Made by a program: the position numbers and the translations under genes. This document shows positions 8,901-17,584 of a DNA stretch of 64,000 bases, piece after piece. Numbering within the stretch: position 1 is the first letter of the stretch; each line of letters opens with the position of its first letter. Source of the DNA: Brachybacterium sacelli (lineage in GTDB: Bacteria > Actinomycetota > Actinomycetes > Actinomycetales > Dermabacteraceae). The notes beneath the pieces are model-generated. The model was not told the DNA's origin. It saw only the letters and a list, made by a program, of their open reading frames with translations, and ran no database searches. Location of the stretch: NCBI RefSeq assembly GCF_017876545.1, contig NZ_JAGIOD010000001.1, forward strand, positions 1,054,001-1,118,000, in the 5' to 3' direction.

Positions 8901-11465
8901 GGCACCGAGGCGACGGACACCATCGAGGTGGTCGCTCCCGATGCCGAGGTGATTTCGCTGGATGCGGCCTCGCCGACTCCGGCCGGTGGGGAGTCGACCC
9001 TGGAATCCGCAGGGTGGACCCCGGACACCGAGGTCTCCGTGCAGCTGACCGATCCCGAGGGCAATGCCGTCGGCGATCCGGTCACGGTCACGACCGATGA
9101 GAACGGTGCCTTCCCCGAGGGCACAGTGCTCCCGGTTCCCGAGGATGCGACCCCGGCTGACGGCTACACCGTCACCGCGACCGATCCCGAGGGCAACGAG
9201 GCGACCGACAACCTCGAGATCGCGCCGGCCGATTCGGCCGACGAGGCAACTCTCGAGGCGTCCTCGCCGGTGCGTGTGGGCGATGAGTCCGCGCTGACCT
9301 CCGAGGGCTGGACCCCGGACACCGAGGTGTCCGTGCAGCTGACCGACTCCGACGGCAATGCCGTCGGCGATCCGGTCACGGTCACGACCGATGAGAACGG
9401 TGCCTTCCCCGAGGGCACGGTGCTCCCGGTTCCCGAGGATGCGACCCCCGGCGATGGCTACACCGCCACCGCCACGGATCCTGAGGGCACCGAGGCCACC
9501 GACACCCTCGAGGTGGTTGCGGCGGATGCTCCGCTGGTGGATGCCTCCACTCCGGCTCCGGCCGGTGGCGAGTCCACTCTGACCGGTGACGGTTGGACTC
9601 CGGATACCGACGTGACGGTGCAGCTGACCGATCCCGAGGGCAATGCCGTCGGCGATCCGGTCACGGTCACCACCGATGAGAACGGTGCCTTCCCCGAGGG
9701 CTCCGCGCTCCCGATCCCTGAGGATGCGGCTCCGGGCGACGGGTACACCGTCACCGCGTCGGACCCTGAGGGCAACGAGGCGACGGACACCCTCGAGATC
9801 GCGCCGGCCGATTCGGCCGACGAGGCAACTCTCGAGGCGTCCTCGCCGGTGCGTGTGGGCGATGAGTCCGCGCTGACCTCCGAGGGCTGGACCCCGGACA
9901 CCGAGGTGTCCGTGCAGCTGACCGACTCCGACGGCAATGCCGTCGGCGATCCGGTCACGGTCACCACCGACGAGAACGGTGCCTTCCCCGAGGGCACGGT
10001 GCTCCCGGTTCCCGAGGATGCGACCCCCGGCGATGGCTACACCGCCACCGCCACGGATCCTGAGGGCACCGAGGCCACCGACACCCTCGAGGTGGTTGCG
10101 GCGGATGCTCCGCTGGTGGATGCCTCCACTCCGGCTCCGGCCGGTGGCGAGTCCACTCTGACCGGTGACGGTTGGACTCCGGATACCGACGTGACGGTGC
10201 AGCTGGCCGATCCCGAGGGCAATGCCGTCGGCGATCCGGTCACGGTCACCACCGATGAGAACGGTGCCTTCCCCGAGGGCTCCGCGCTCCCGATCCCTGA
10301 GGATGCGGCTCCGGGCGACGGGTACACCGTCACCGCGTCGGACCCTGAGGGCAATGAGGCGACGGACACCCTCGAGATCGCGCCGGCCGATTCGGCCGAC
10401 GAGGCAACTCTCGAGGCGTCCTCGCCGGTGCGTGTGGGCGATGAGTCCACGCTGACCTCCGAGGGCTGGACCCCGGACACCGCGGTGTCGGTCCAGCTGA
10501 TCAATCCCGAGGGCGAGGCCGTCGGCCACCCGATCTCCGTCACCACCGACGAGAACGGTGCCTTCCCCGATGGCTCCGCGCTCCCGATCCCGCCGGAGGC
10601 GAAGCCGGGCGACGGTTTCACCGTCTCCGCGGGGGATCGTGAGGGCAACGAGGCGACGGACACCATCCAGGTGGTTGCGGCGGATGCCCCGCTGGTCGAT
10701 GCCTCCTCGCCGGCTCCGGCCGGTGGCGAGTCCACTCTGACCGGTGACGGCTGGACCCCGGGTACCGAGGTCTCCGTGCAGCTGGCCGATCCCGAGGGCA
10801 ATGCCGTCGGCGATCCGGTCACGGTGACCACCGATGAGAACGGTGCCTTCCCCGAGGGCTCCGCGCTCCCGATCCCTGAGGATGCGACCCCGGCTGACGG
10901 CTACACCGTCACCGCGACCGATCCTGAGGGCAACGAGGCCACGGACACCCTCGAGGTGGCTGCGGCCGACGGTGGCACCTGCGTCGGTGACCAGACGGTG
11001 ACGATCGAGCCCGACTCGGTCGACGCCGGTGGCACCGTGATCGTCTCCGGCACCGGGTTCGCTCCCGGCACCGGGAACGTCGCGCTCGTCGATGGCGAGG
11101 GCAACCAGGTCGGAGCCGCGCTCGAGATCATCGAGGTCGGCGATGACTGCGCCTTCGAGAACGAGGTCGTCGTCTCGACCGATGTCAGCCCCGGTGACTA
11201 CGAGCTCGTGGTCTCCGACGGTGACGGCAACTCCGCGTCGGACTCCCTCACGGTGACCGAGGCGCAGAACGGCGGCGACCCGGCACCCGGTGGCGACGAT
11301 GACTCGTCCGTCGGTGTCGGCGAGGGCAACGGGAACGGCGGAAGCGGTGCGGACGGTGACCTGGCGAACACCGGGTTCGACGTGCTCCCGATCGCCGCGT
11401 TCGCTTCGCTGCTGACGATCGGCGGTGCCGCTGCTCTCATCACGCACCACCAGCGGAAGGTGTGA
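5934..11465 (+). CDS. Giant sortase-anchored surface protein, choice-of-anchor G-like, 13 tandem domains
   Basis: A 1843-residue exported wall protein. Residues 1-45 form a signal peptide (arginines, hydrophobic 27-40, cleavage after ASA). Residues 46 to about 525 resemble the actinobacterial choice-of-anchor G family (GLDTY, ASVAGMSLGG near the start). Thirteen roughly 95-residue beta-rich domains follow from about residue 531, each with GWTPDT, DPEGN and TTDENGAFPEG-like motifs; the first two carry cysteines and the last is divergent. A Gly/Asp-rich spacer leads to the sorting signal LANTG (1810-1814), a membrane helix and a basic HHQRKV tail. LAxTG signals are typically used by class E sortases. 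The protein is strongly acidic. AGAGGGAA precedes the ATG. Likely adhesion or surface structure; ligand unknown. Confidence 0.88.
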   Translation: MLTPDRVPRDGIAPPPRGRSWRRRVAQGAALGFAGALLASGPASALGLDTYPDEPTESEASVAGMSLGGEDLIGLGQSQAGSASNPGPNNEAFNGAIGGGEVVDFGTGYQIPLDEFLEFGEVGAIQSESTATDDQNGEAITGIVGADGGLTLDGTDSDFGTARVDLLSIAKASGADTVTDQMVDQADLSFGLGGAWVESVNGEFQDPDAVGEMGQYRVGDMKLELHSPAVQAAGDGLSDAAGQMEQEVTDTINESLDLTSALPVPGLSVDTEVSSTLQEDVLDATLLGPIATDDGLAEINLGDGTVVVDLGRIGGNDDGLIDRPVGINNQNPNTELIDDETYPFIASSVHDVIDETVDLSVGTAMDSLESVSIGSSVSAPDGTTASWDMTLAGEVSNFECTPSGITGVATCATLEGAMGALGPVMTPINDLITNPEGVIYEAFTTIKTDLMTVPVRAALDPFLELIATNLFSVQINHQETQTCETSDGSEALSGLEVSALSIGVLDGTARLGIGNAGVRTDACGLAAAEPVVEAASPVPAGECTEITSSGWAPETEVTFQVTDAEGNPVGDPITATTDAEGNVPADTCLTVPEGTEPGDYTVVGEDPDGNTGESELTVYAPEAQVDSPAAPGECATVTSSGWVPGSEVTIQLTDAEGNPVGDPVTATADDEGNLPADTCVTIPEGTEPGDYEAIISDDNGAEIPAPVEVGEADADEATLEASSPVVPGDESTLTSEGWTPDTDVTVQLADPEGNPVGDPVTVTTDENGAFPEGSALPVPEDAAPGDGYTVTATDPEGTEATDTLQVVAADAPLVDASSPVAAGDDSTVSGEGWTPDTEVSVQLGDPEGNPLGDPVTVTTDENGAFPEGTVLPVPEDATPADGYTVTATDPEGNEATDTIEVTEADSADEVTIDASSPVRVGDESALTSEGWTPDTEVSVQLADPEGNAVGDPVTVTTDENGAFPEGSALPIPQEATPRDGYTITATDPEGTEATDTIEVVAPDAEVISLDAASPTPAGGESTLESAGWTPDTEVSVQLTDPEGNAVGDPVTVTTDENGAFPEGTVLPVPEDATPADGYTVTATDPEGNEATDNLEIAPADSADEATLEASSPVRVGDESALTSEGWTPDTEVSVQLTDSDGNAVGDPVTVTTDENGAFPEGTVLPVPEDATPGDGYTATATDPEGTEATDTLEVVAADAPLVDASTPAPAGGESTLTGDGWTPDTDVTVQLTDPEGNAVGDPVTVTTDENGAFPEGSALPIPEDAAPGDGYTVTASDPEGNEATDTLEIAPADSADEATLEASSPVRVGDESALTSEGWTPDTEVSVQLTDSDGNAVGDPVTVTTDENGAFPEGTVLPVPEDATPGDGYTATATDPEGTEATDTLEVVAADAPLVDASTPAPAGGESTLTGDGWTPDTDVTVQLADPEGNAVGDPVTVTTDENGAFPEGSALPIPEDAAPGDGYTVTASDPEGNEATDTLEIAPADSADEATLEASSPVRVGDESTLTSEGWTPDTAVSVQLINPEGEAVGHPISVTTDENGAFPDGSALPIPPEAKPGDGFTVSAGDREGNEATDTIQVVAADAPLVDASSPAPAGGESTLTGDGWTPGTEVSVQLADPEGNAVGDPVTVTTDENGAFPEGSALPIPEDATPADGYTVTATDPEGNEATDTLEVAAADGGTCVGDQTVTIEPDSVDAGGTVIVSGTGFAPGTGNVALVDGEGNQVGAALEIIEVGDDCAFENEVVVSTDVSPGDYELVVSDGDGNSASDSLTVTEAQNGGDPAPGGDDDSSVGVGEGNGNGGSGADGDLANTGFDVLPIAAFASLLTIGGAAALITHHQRKV
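7525..11262 (+). repeat. Thirteen in-frame tandem domain repeats in the surface-protein gene
   Basis: The units are about 280-295 bp each. Units 3-12 are strongly similar, alternating between two subtypes: one beginning LEASSPVRVGDES and one beginning PLVDAS.PAPAGGES. This alternation shows the array grew by copying two-domain blocks. Units 1-2 and 13 are the oldest, most diverged ends. Confidence 0.9.
9241..10398 (+). repeat. Near-identical 579-bp tandem duplication (193 codons twice)
   Basis: Positions 9241-9819 and 9820-10398 are the same two-domain block. Reading them side by side I see about four substitutions (for example CTGACCGAT versus CTGGCCGAT). The start of a third copy at 10399 has diverged. 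This is a recent expansion and a likely hotspot for length variation or assembly collapse. Confidence 0.88.
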
Positions 11466-11492
11466 ACGGACACCATCCGATGAGGCAGTAAC

Positions 11493-11533
11493 CGCAATGG
11501 TGGCGGCCCCCCAGTGGGGTCGCCACCATTGCG
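11493..11533 (+). terminator. Strong terminator hairpin after the surface-protein gene
   Basis: Arms CGCAATGGTGGCG (11493-11505) and CGCCACCATTGCG (11521-11533) pair perfectly, with an inner CCCC/GGGG extension. It lies 28 nt after the stop codon, and no U-tract follows. Confidence 0.8.
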
Positions 11534-11610
11534 CTGTCCGCAGTACTCGTTGCACCGGCCCCGGAGACGAGGCGTCAGCATCTCGAAGGACCGATCTCCG
11601 TGGAGGGTCG

Positions 11611-12996
11611 ATGAACAAGAGCAAGATCGCTCTGGCCGCAGTCCTGGTCGTCACCGCAGGCATCCTCGTCTGGGTCGCGAGCATCGGGCCGACGGCCCCC
11701 GGCCCCGACGCGCCCGCGGAGACCGAGGCAGCCACCGGGGCCGTGGCAGAGCTCGACTGCGGCGAGGGCCAGGAGCTCTCGAGGACTCTCACGAGCGGCG
11801 CCACCTGGTCGATGTGCTGGTCGATCGACCCGGACATGGGCCTCGTCGTCTCGGACATCCATCTGACCCCGCCCGGGGCCGAACCCATCAGCCTGATCAG
11901 CTCCCTCGCCCTCTCGCAGCTCGAGGTGCCCTACGACGACGGCGGGCGCAACACCCACGACATCACCGAATCCGGTTTCGGCGGCACCAAGATGAAGACC
12001 CTCGACGAGGAGGTCTGCACCGGCGACCTCCTCGCGGCGGACATCCCCAACATCGGCGACGGCAGCTACGGCGAGACCGAGACCCGTCAGGTGCTGTGCT
12101 CCACCGAGGTCGACGGGGGCGTCTCCTACCATTCGAGCGACGCCGTCGCCCCCGCCGCGACCCGGAAGCAGGATCTGCAGCTGTTCACGGTCTCCCGCGT
12201 CGGCTGGTACGAGTACATCACCGAGTACACCTTCGGCGCCGACGGCTCGATCGACGTGCAGCTGGGCGCGACCGGGGACCTCTCACCCGTCGACTACACC
12301 GACGAGGAGCACGGCTGGGACGTCGGCGACGACGAGCACGCCGCCAGCCACTCGCACAACGCCGTGTGGCGCGTGCACTGGGCCCTCGGCGGTGACGGCG
12401 GCATGCAGGCCGAGCAGTTCGACGCGGAGCCCACCGGAGAGATGGGGGAGGAGTCGGCGCTCCTGACCGGGGACATCACGCCCATCCGGCAGCCCACCAC
12501 CGCGCAGTGGCAGGACCGGCGCTGGTGGCGGGTGCTCAATCCCGACGTGCTCAACGAGGACGGCCATCCGATCTCCTACCAGATCGACATGAAGAAGACC
12601 GACTCGTTCGTCTTCGCCGACGACCTCGCCGAGGCCCAGGCCGACGGGGGAGGCGAGGGCCACGAGCACGAGAGCGACCTCGGGTACGACGTCGCGTTCA
12701 CCAACTACGACGAGTGTGAACGCTTCGCGGTGAAGAACCGCGGGGACTGCGGCGGCGGGGTCCAGGACTTCGTGGAGGACGGCAGCGAGGAGACGCTCGA
12801 CGACGTCGTCTCCTGGGTGGCGGTCGGATTCCACCACGTGGCCCGTGACGAGGACCAGTCCCCGATGGAGATGCACTGGCAGGGGTTCTCGATGCTCCCC
12901 CGCGATCTCACCGCGCAGCGGTTCGACGTCCCCGAGGGGCACGAGGAGGTCAACGGGATCCCCGACTCCGAGTGGCACGAGTCCCCCACCGGGTGA
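11611..12996 (+). CDS. Membrane-anchored copper amine oxidase-like protein (catalytic domain only)
   Basis: A 461-residue protein with one N-terminal membrane segment (residues 5-25, no lipobox) and an outward-facing domain matching the copper/topaquinone amine oxidase core. Landmarks in order are LVVSDIHLTPPG, VPYDDG, a candidate base Asp117 in THDITESGFGG, the cofactor-type tyrosine Tyr200 in WYEY (the usual motif is NY[DE]Y, so Asn is replaced by Trp), the copper-type pair HSH (His247, His249), and HHVARDED with a third ligand near His409. The N-terminal domains of classical enzymes are absent. It would oxidise primary amines to aldehydes if active; the substrate is unknown. The ATG follows GGAGGG at 11602-11607. 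Identification rests on motif order. Confidence 0.62.
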   Translation: MNKSKIALAAVLVVTAGILVWVASIGPTAPGPDAPAETEAATGAVAELDCGEGQELSRTLTSGATWSMCWSIDPDMGLVVSDIHLTPPGAEPISLISSLALSQLEVPYDDGGRNTHDITESGFGGTKMKTLDEEVCTGDLLAADIPNIGDGSYGETETRQVLCSTEVDGGVSYHSSDAVAPAATRKQDLQLFTVSRVGWYEYITEYTFGADGSIDVQLGATGDLSPVDYTDEEHGWDVGDDEHAASHSHNAVWRVHWALGGDGGMQAEQFDAEPTGEMGEESALLTGDITPIRQPTTAQWQDRRWWRVLNPDVLNEDGHPISYQIDMKKTDSFVFADDLAEAQADGGGEGHEHESDLGYDVAFTNYDECERFAVKNRGDCGGGVQDFVEDGSEETLDDVVSWVAVGFHHVARDEDQSPMEMHWQGFSMLPRDLTAQRFDVPEGHEEVNGIPDSEWHESPTG

Positions 12997-13015
12997 TCGG
13001 ACCGCGTCGCAGTCC

Positions 13016-13047
13016 GCGGCGGGGGCGAGTTACAGGGTCCCCGCCGC
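13016..13047. terminator. Hairpin spanning the LacI stop codon, possible bidirectional terminator
   Basis: Arms GCGGCGGGG (13016-13024) and CCCCGCCGC (13039-13047) pair perfectly. The element lies between two converging genes (amine oxidase-like, +; LacI, -) and overlaps the last codons of the latter. Confidence 0.5.
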
Positions 13048-14028
13048 GCCGTAGTGCGCGAGCTGGGTCGCGATCGCCTCGTGGCGCGGCGGCTCCTCGA
13101 GACCTCCGCGGATCCTCCGCAGCAGCAGCTCTCCGGCCCGCTCGCCGAGCTCCTCCGCGGAGTACTCGACCAGGGAGATCGGCATCCGGAACAATCCTGC
13201 CGTGCGGATCGCGTCGAAGCCGATGATCCGCAGCGGATCACCGGAGGCGGCCACCCACCGGCAGGCGGCGATCGTGTTGCGGTTGTTGGCGGCGAAGACC
13301 GCGGTGGGAGCCTCGGGGCCCGACATCAGGCGCCACATCTGCCGGTCGGCCTCGGCCTCGTCGGCCGCGAGCGTGACGATCCGGGCCCGGTCCCGTGGGC
13401 GCCCGCACTCCTCCTGGCCGGCGAGGTAGCCGCGCTCCCTCTCCTCGCCGGTGCGGGAGGCATGGGACAGCCCGAGGAAGGCGATGCGCTCATGACCCTC
13501 CAGCACCAGCCGACGGCTCGCGTCGCGGGCGCCGCCGAAGTCGTCGACCGTGACGGAGTCCGCCTGGGCGTCTGCCAGGCGACTGGTCACCGTGACCACG
13601 GGGAGCTGGTGGCACAGCTGGGCGAGGAAATCGTCGTCGTCGGCCGTCGGCACGACCACGAGCCCCTCGACGCGCCGCGCGGCGAGGCCGTCGGCAGCGC
13701 GACGCTCCCCACCTCCGTCGTCACCGCTGGAGCCGAACAGGAGCTGGAGCGACTCGCCCGAGACCACGCGGTCCACCCCGGTCGCGAGCTCGGCGTAGAA
13801 GGGGTTGGCGAGATTCGTGACGACCAGCCCCACCAGGCCGCTGCTGCTGCCCGACTTCAGGCCGCGCGCCCAGTCGTTGTGCCGGTAGCCCAGCTCCTCG
13901 ACGGCCGCGAGCACACGAGCGGCGAGCTCGGGGCCCACCGTGCCCTCGCCCCGCAGAGTGCGCGAGACGGTCATCGGAGACACTCGCGCGCGCTGGGCGA
14001 CGTCGCGCATCGTCGGTATCGTTCCCAC
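13030..14028 (-). CDS. LacI-family transcriptional regulator, candidate mannoside regulator
   Basis: A 332-residue regulator with an N-terminal helix-turn-helix (TMRDVAQRARVSP, MTVSRTLRG, VEELGYRHND) and a sugar-binding sensor domain. The GTG at 14028 is chosen because CATGCT at 14035-14040 (read on this strand) is 6 nt upstream and could serve as a -10 box for a leaderless transcript. A longer frame to 14085 adds residues unlike LacI proteins; an ATG at 14010 would clip the domain. It lies just downstream of the alpha-mannosidase gene, separated by a terminator, and is the nearest LacI protein to the four GGTAnCGnTACC operators. That link is inference. Confidence 0.9.
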   Translation of the reverse strand: MGTIPTMRDVAQRARVSPMTVSRTLRGEGTVGPELAARVLAAVEELGYRHNDWARGLKSGSSSGLVGLVVTNLANPFYAELATGVDRVVSGESLQLLFGSSGDDGGGERRAADGLAARRVEGLVVVPTADDDDFLAQLCHQLPVVTVTSRLADAQADSVTVDDFGGARDASRRLVLEGHERIAFLGLSHASRTGEERERGYLAGQEECGRPRDRARIVTLAADEAEADRQMWRLMSGPEAPTAVFAANNRNTIAACRWVAASGDPLRIIGFDAIRTAGLFRMPISLVEYSAEELGERAGELLLRRIRGGLEEPPRHEAIATQLAHYGAAGTL

Positions 14029-14128
14029 GGCCTCAGCATGCCAAACCGACGAGGATCCTGGCAAAGGACGTTCGGTGCAGATCACCTGCGTACCGGGCGG
14101 GAGATTCGCGTACCCGGGGCCGGAGCGG

Positions 14129-14178
14129 GCTCACGCCTCCGGCCCGCCGAGCACTGCTCGGGGACCGGAGGCGTGAGC
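14129..14178 (-). terminator. Terminator after the alpha-mannosidase gene
   Basis: A perfect 14-bp stem, GCTCACGCCTCCGG (14129-14142) with CCGGAGGCGTGAGC (14165-14178), with a partly paired interior. It lies 41 nt past the mannosidase stop and upstream of the LacI start, separating the two transcription units. Confidence 0.75.
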
Positions 14179-14218
14179 GCGAAGGCGGTTCCTGCCCGTG
14201 ACCGGTGGAGACCGGCCG

Positions 14219-17200
14219 TCAGGCCTCGCCCCCGCCGGGACCCGACGCGGTGTCCGCGGGCAGCAGCGCCACGGCCCGCACTCCGCGGGGCTCGAGGGTG
14301 AGGACCCCCGCTCCGTCCCGGAGGGGAAGGTCCTCTCCCTCCTCGCCGAGGTAGCTGGTCGACCGTGCCGCCCGCACGTCGACCTGCGGCAGGGAGACCT
14401 GCACGGTGACGGGGTCCGCGGCGAAGGACTGCAGCTTGACCAGCACCGCTCCCTGCTCGCCCGCGGAGACCGTGACGACCTGGACCGCCTCGGCACCGTC
14501 CCCGGTGACCGCGAGGAGCTGCCCCTGCGGCGGCGGCACCGGTGCCCCCGGCGCGCCGTGCGCGGGCACCGCTACCGGCGGGTGGACGACGCTCGCGGCG
14601 GTCGCCGCCGCCAGCACGTCACCGTGGCGACCGCTGTCGCCCGGCACCCCCACCGCGTACTCGAAGGTGGTCTCGAAGGCCTGCTGGTTCGGGAAGTTGG
14701 TGTCCCAGACGTTGTTGTGCGCCCAGGAGTACACCGTGGCCGGCTCGCGCGGAGCCGTGCTGTCGGGGAAGGGGGCGTAGGGGAGCGCGATGACCCCGGA
14801 CTCGACCAGCGGCGCATTGCGGGTGACCCAGGCGACGGATCCGTCCTGCTCCGACTCCATGCTCACCCAGTTGCGCATGGCCCGCATGTGCGTCGGCGCG
14901 CCGGGGATGGACGGCAGGTCGTCCCCGGCGATCCCCCCGGTGATCTCGAAGTGCACGCGGGGCTCCGCGAGGGCGAAGGGGAAGGCGAAGTACGCGCTCT
15001 CCTTCGTCTCCGTGGTCGGCTTGCGGAGGCGGTGCTCGATGCGCAGGAGGTTCTCGCCGTGCCGCAGACGCAGCGTCGTCCAGCCCTGCTCGATCCCCGC
15101 CGCGGTGAACTCCAGGACGAGCCGTTGCTCCACGCCGTCGTCGACCGCTTCGGTGAGCACCGACGGCCCGGCCAGGCTCCGGCTGCCGAGCAGCTCGAGT
15201 TTGGAGCTCGAGGAGGACCGGTTGGAATGGTGGTTGAAGCCGCTCGCCGTCGTGTACTCGTCGTAGACGTACTGATCGAATCCGAGCACGGAGTCCGGGT
15301 TGACCAGCTCGCGGTCGCCGGCGAGGTCGCGGATCGAGGTGATGCAGGAGCGGTTCGCGTCGTACTCGACACGCAGGAACTCGTTCTGAAGCACCAGGGC
15401 CTCGAGCGCGGTCCCCTCGGCGGTGTCGGAGCGCCGGGCGGCCGACGTCTCGGGGGCCGCCCGGACATCGAGACGGACGTAGCCGAGTGCGGGGACGTCC
15501 GGGACGGTGACCCGGATCCAGCGCCCGGCTTCGCGGAAGGTGTGGTTGACCTGCTCGGCCTCCGTATGGGCCAGCGGCTCGCCCGTGCGGGCGTCGAGGA
15601 CCACGATCTCCTGGGAGAAGGGGACGATCGCCTCGCGCAGCAGGAACGACGCCGTGGTGGAGCCGGCCCAGCCGTGCGTGTTCACGGCCAGCACGGACAG
15701 CAGGGAGGAGGGATCCGAGCCCACCTGGTCCGCGAGCTCCGAGCTCGCCTTCTCCAGGAACTCCCGCGTGGCCTCCTCGGCATCGAGGGCGCGTGAGGCC
15801 TTCCACTGCCACTGCAGGCCACCGGAATCCATGCCGCGGTCCGAGGCGAGCCAGGAGTTCGATGCGCCCCAGGTGTGCTCGTCGAAGAGGGAGATCGCCT
15901 GGTAGCCGGCGTCGGCCAGACGGCGCTCGTCCCCGGCGTCCATGGCGTCCGTCCCGTCGATGCCGAGCATCTGGCCCGTCCGGGAGACGAAGTGGGCATC
16001 CCTGACGCGCGCCTGGGCGTCGCGGACCAGGGACTGGGGGAGCGCACCGGAGCCGACCCCCTCGACCCACCAGTCGCCCCAGTCCCCTTCGAAGGTGCGG
16101 ATCTCGTCGCCGAGACGCTCCTGGGCATCCTCGAAGAAGGCCGTGCTGGTGGAGGTGACCAGCCGCGGCCACTGCCAGGTCTCGTTCCACTCCTTGGCGA
16201 TCTCCGCGGCCTGGAGCCGGGCGGGGGCGTTGTCGCCGCCGCGGCCCTGGGTCCGCAGGTGCAGCACGTCCCACGGGTACGGGTCCCGCGTGGAGACCTC
16301 CTCCCCGTGCCAGCCGAAGATTCCCGGCGGGTAGGGATAGGGCAGGTGGGCGAGATTCGAGAGGTAGGACGGCAGCAGGCGGTCCACCTCCGCGTACGAC
16401 TCGTGGAGGCCGACGTGCGGTCCCTCCATGTAGGCCCCGCCGTGGGGGCTGTCGGTCTTCCACACGAGGACCTCCGCGCCGGAGGGCGCCCTCCAGCGGA
16501 ACAGCCGCGGGAGGTCGTCGTCGCCGTGGGTATGGGGCATCGAGCGGCCGGCCCAGTTGTGCGCGACCGAGAGGTAGCGCACGCCGGCGTCGCTGAGAGC
16601 CTGGGGCAGGCCGACGGGCTGCCCGGGGACGTCGGTCTGCATCGCGCTGGGGAGCTCGACGCCGTACTTCCGGCTGAACTCCACCGTCGGGCGCAGCATC
16701 TCGTGGAGCTCATCGGTCGAGCAGGTGTCGAGGTGGACGTTGTACGGGAGCGCCGAGAGCTCGATGCGGCCCTCACGGATCCGACGGACGAGCTCGTCGA
16801 TGCGCGCACGGGGGCGGGAGCGCATCCAGTCGTCCACGACCCAGCGGGATTCGACGGTCCACCGGAACCTGACGTCCTCGGGCCAGTCGTCCGTGGCCCG
16901 GCACAGGTCCAGGGCGGAGTCGATGTACGAGCGCTGCTCGGCACGGATGCGCGGCTGCGGATCGGTGTACCCGATGTCGAGGTGCGAGTGGTGCACCAGG
17001 TGGATGGTCCATTCCCGCGGGACATCCAGGACGACGTCGGTCCCTGCGTCGACCTCGGTGGTGCGCACGGCGACGTGCACCGTGGTCTCCTGCGCGAACA
17101 GCGGCACCAGGATCCGCACGGTGCCCTCGGGCGCGGGCGCCTCCGCGGTGCGCACCGTGGAACCGTCCCCGTCGGTGATGTGGACGTCCGCGGGAGACAG

Positions 17201-17392
17201 GGAGCCCCTCACGCCGGGCGGGAGGTCGAGACGCAGTGCGCGCATCCGGGCGCCGTCGTCGTCCTTCCTGATCAACGGTTCGCAGACGACCGCGATGGTC
17301 TCGTCTCCCACCGGGATCCACGCGCGGGCGGAGGCCTCGAGCAGACGCTCGCGGTGGCCTGGTCCTCGCGCGACCAGTGATGTCTTCGGCAT
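14219..17392 (-). CDS. GH38 alpha-mannosidase
   Basis: A 1057-residue glycoside hydrolase that removes alpha-linked mannose, acting on oligosaccharides imported by the divergent ABC system. No signal peptide is seen, so it is probably cytoplasmic. GH38 features are HHSHLDIGYTDP (zinc ligands His137 and Asp139), the nucleophile Asp254 in MQTDVPG, FGWHGEE, and the mid-domain SLFDEHTWG block. The C-terminal half has the all-beta GH38 domains (for example HYRLRK-type RIEHRLRKP). The ATG at 17392 follows AAGGAG 12 nt upstream; an in-frame extension to 17512 would include the promoter and is rejected. The divergent promoter has an operator-like site over its -10 box. Confidence 0.93.
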   Translation of the reverse strand: MPKTSLVARGPGHRERLLEASARAWIPVGDETIAVVCEPLIRKDDDGARMRALRLDLPPGVRGSLSPADVHITDGDGSTVRTAEAPAPEGTVRILVPLFAQETTVHVAVRTTEVDAGTDVVLDVPREWTIHLVHHSHLDIGYTDPQPRIRAEQRSYIDSALDLCRATDDWPEDVRFRWTVESRWVVDDWMRSRPRARIDELVRRIREGRIELSALPYNVHLDTCSTDELHEMLRPTVEFSRKYGVELPSAMQTDVPGQPVGLPQALSDAGVRYLSVAHNWAGRSMPHTHGDDDLPRLFRWRAPSGAEVLVWKTDSPHGGAYMEGPHVGLHESYAEVDRLLPSYLSNLAHLPYPYPPGIFGWHGEEVSTRDPYPWDVLHLRTQGRGGDNAPARLQAAEIAKEWNETWQWPRLVTSTSTAFFEDAQERLGDEIRTFEGDWGDWWVEGVGSGALPQSLVRDAQARVRDAHFVSRTGQMLGIDGTDAMDAGDERRLADAGYQAISLFDEHTWGASNSWLASDRGMDSGGLQWQWKASRALDAEEATREFLEKASSELADQVGSDPSSLLSVLAVNTHGWAGSTTASFLLREAIVPFSQEIVVLDARTGEPLAHTEAEQVNHTFREAGRWIRVTVPDVPALGYVRLDVRAAPETSAARRSDTAEGTALEALVLQNEFLRVEYDANRSCITSIRDLAGDRELVNPDSVLGFDQYVYDEYTTASGFNHHSNRSSSSSKLELLGSRSLAGPSVLTEAVDDGVEQRLVLEFTAAGIEQGWTTLRLRHGENLLRIEHRLRKPTTETKESAYFAFPFALAEPRVHFEITGGIAGDDLPSIPGAPTHMRAMRNWVSMESEQDGSVAWVTRNAPLVESGVIALPYAPFPDSTAPREPATVYSWAHNNVWDTNFPNQQAFETTFEYAVGVPGDSGRHGDVLAAATAASVVHPPVAVPAHGAPGAPVPPPQGQLLAVTGDGAEAVQVVTVSAGEQGAVLVKLQSFAADPVTVQVSLPQVDVRAARSTSYLGEEGEDLPLRDGAGVLTLEPRGVRAVALLPADTASGPGGGEA

Positions 17393-17496
17393 GGGGCTGC
17401 ACTCTCCTTGTGCTGTGGCGCGTTCGTGCCGGACTCCTCGTGCGCGCTGCGGCCCTCGCAGGATCGGCGCGGACCGGCGCACATTCGGTGTCAGGA

Positions 17497-17525
17497 AAGA
17501 TATCGGTACCAAGCAGGTCGGTCAA
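17497..17525 (-). promoter_or_regulatory. Mannosidase promoter with overlapping operator
   Basis: On the minus strand TTGACC (17525-17520), a 17-nt spacer and TATCTT (17502-17497) form a good sigma-70-type promoter. The operator-like GGTACCGATATC (17510-17499) covers the -10 box and is followed by TTTC, as in the opposing promoter at 17628-17656. A repressor bound here would block polymerase. The predicted leader is about 100 nt. Confidence 0.72.
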
Positions 17526-17584
17526 GGTTCTGCGCCGCCCGAGGACCGTTCTTCCCCCAGGTCATCGATGTTTCGGCGATCACT

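Noticed and set aside
6063..11888. 1941-codon open frame antisense to the surface-protein gene
   Set aside because: It mirrors the domain repeats, has no start signal and arises from strong GC-rich codon bias plus repetition; the sense frame has signal peptide, domains and sorting signal.
15682..17380. Long frames on both strands overlapping the GH38 gene (15682-17025 minus, 15875-17380 plus)
   Set aside because: Arg/Pro/Ala-rich translations without domains; the GH38 frame is unambiguous.
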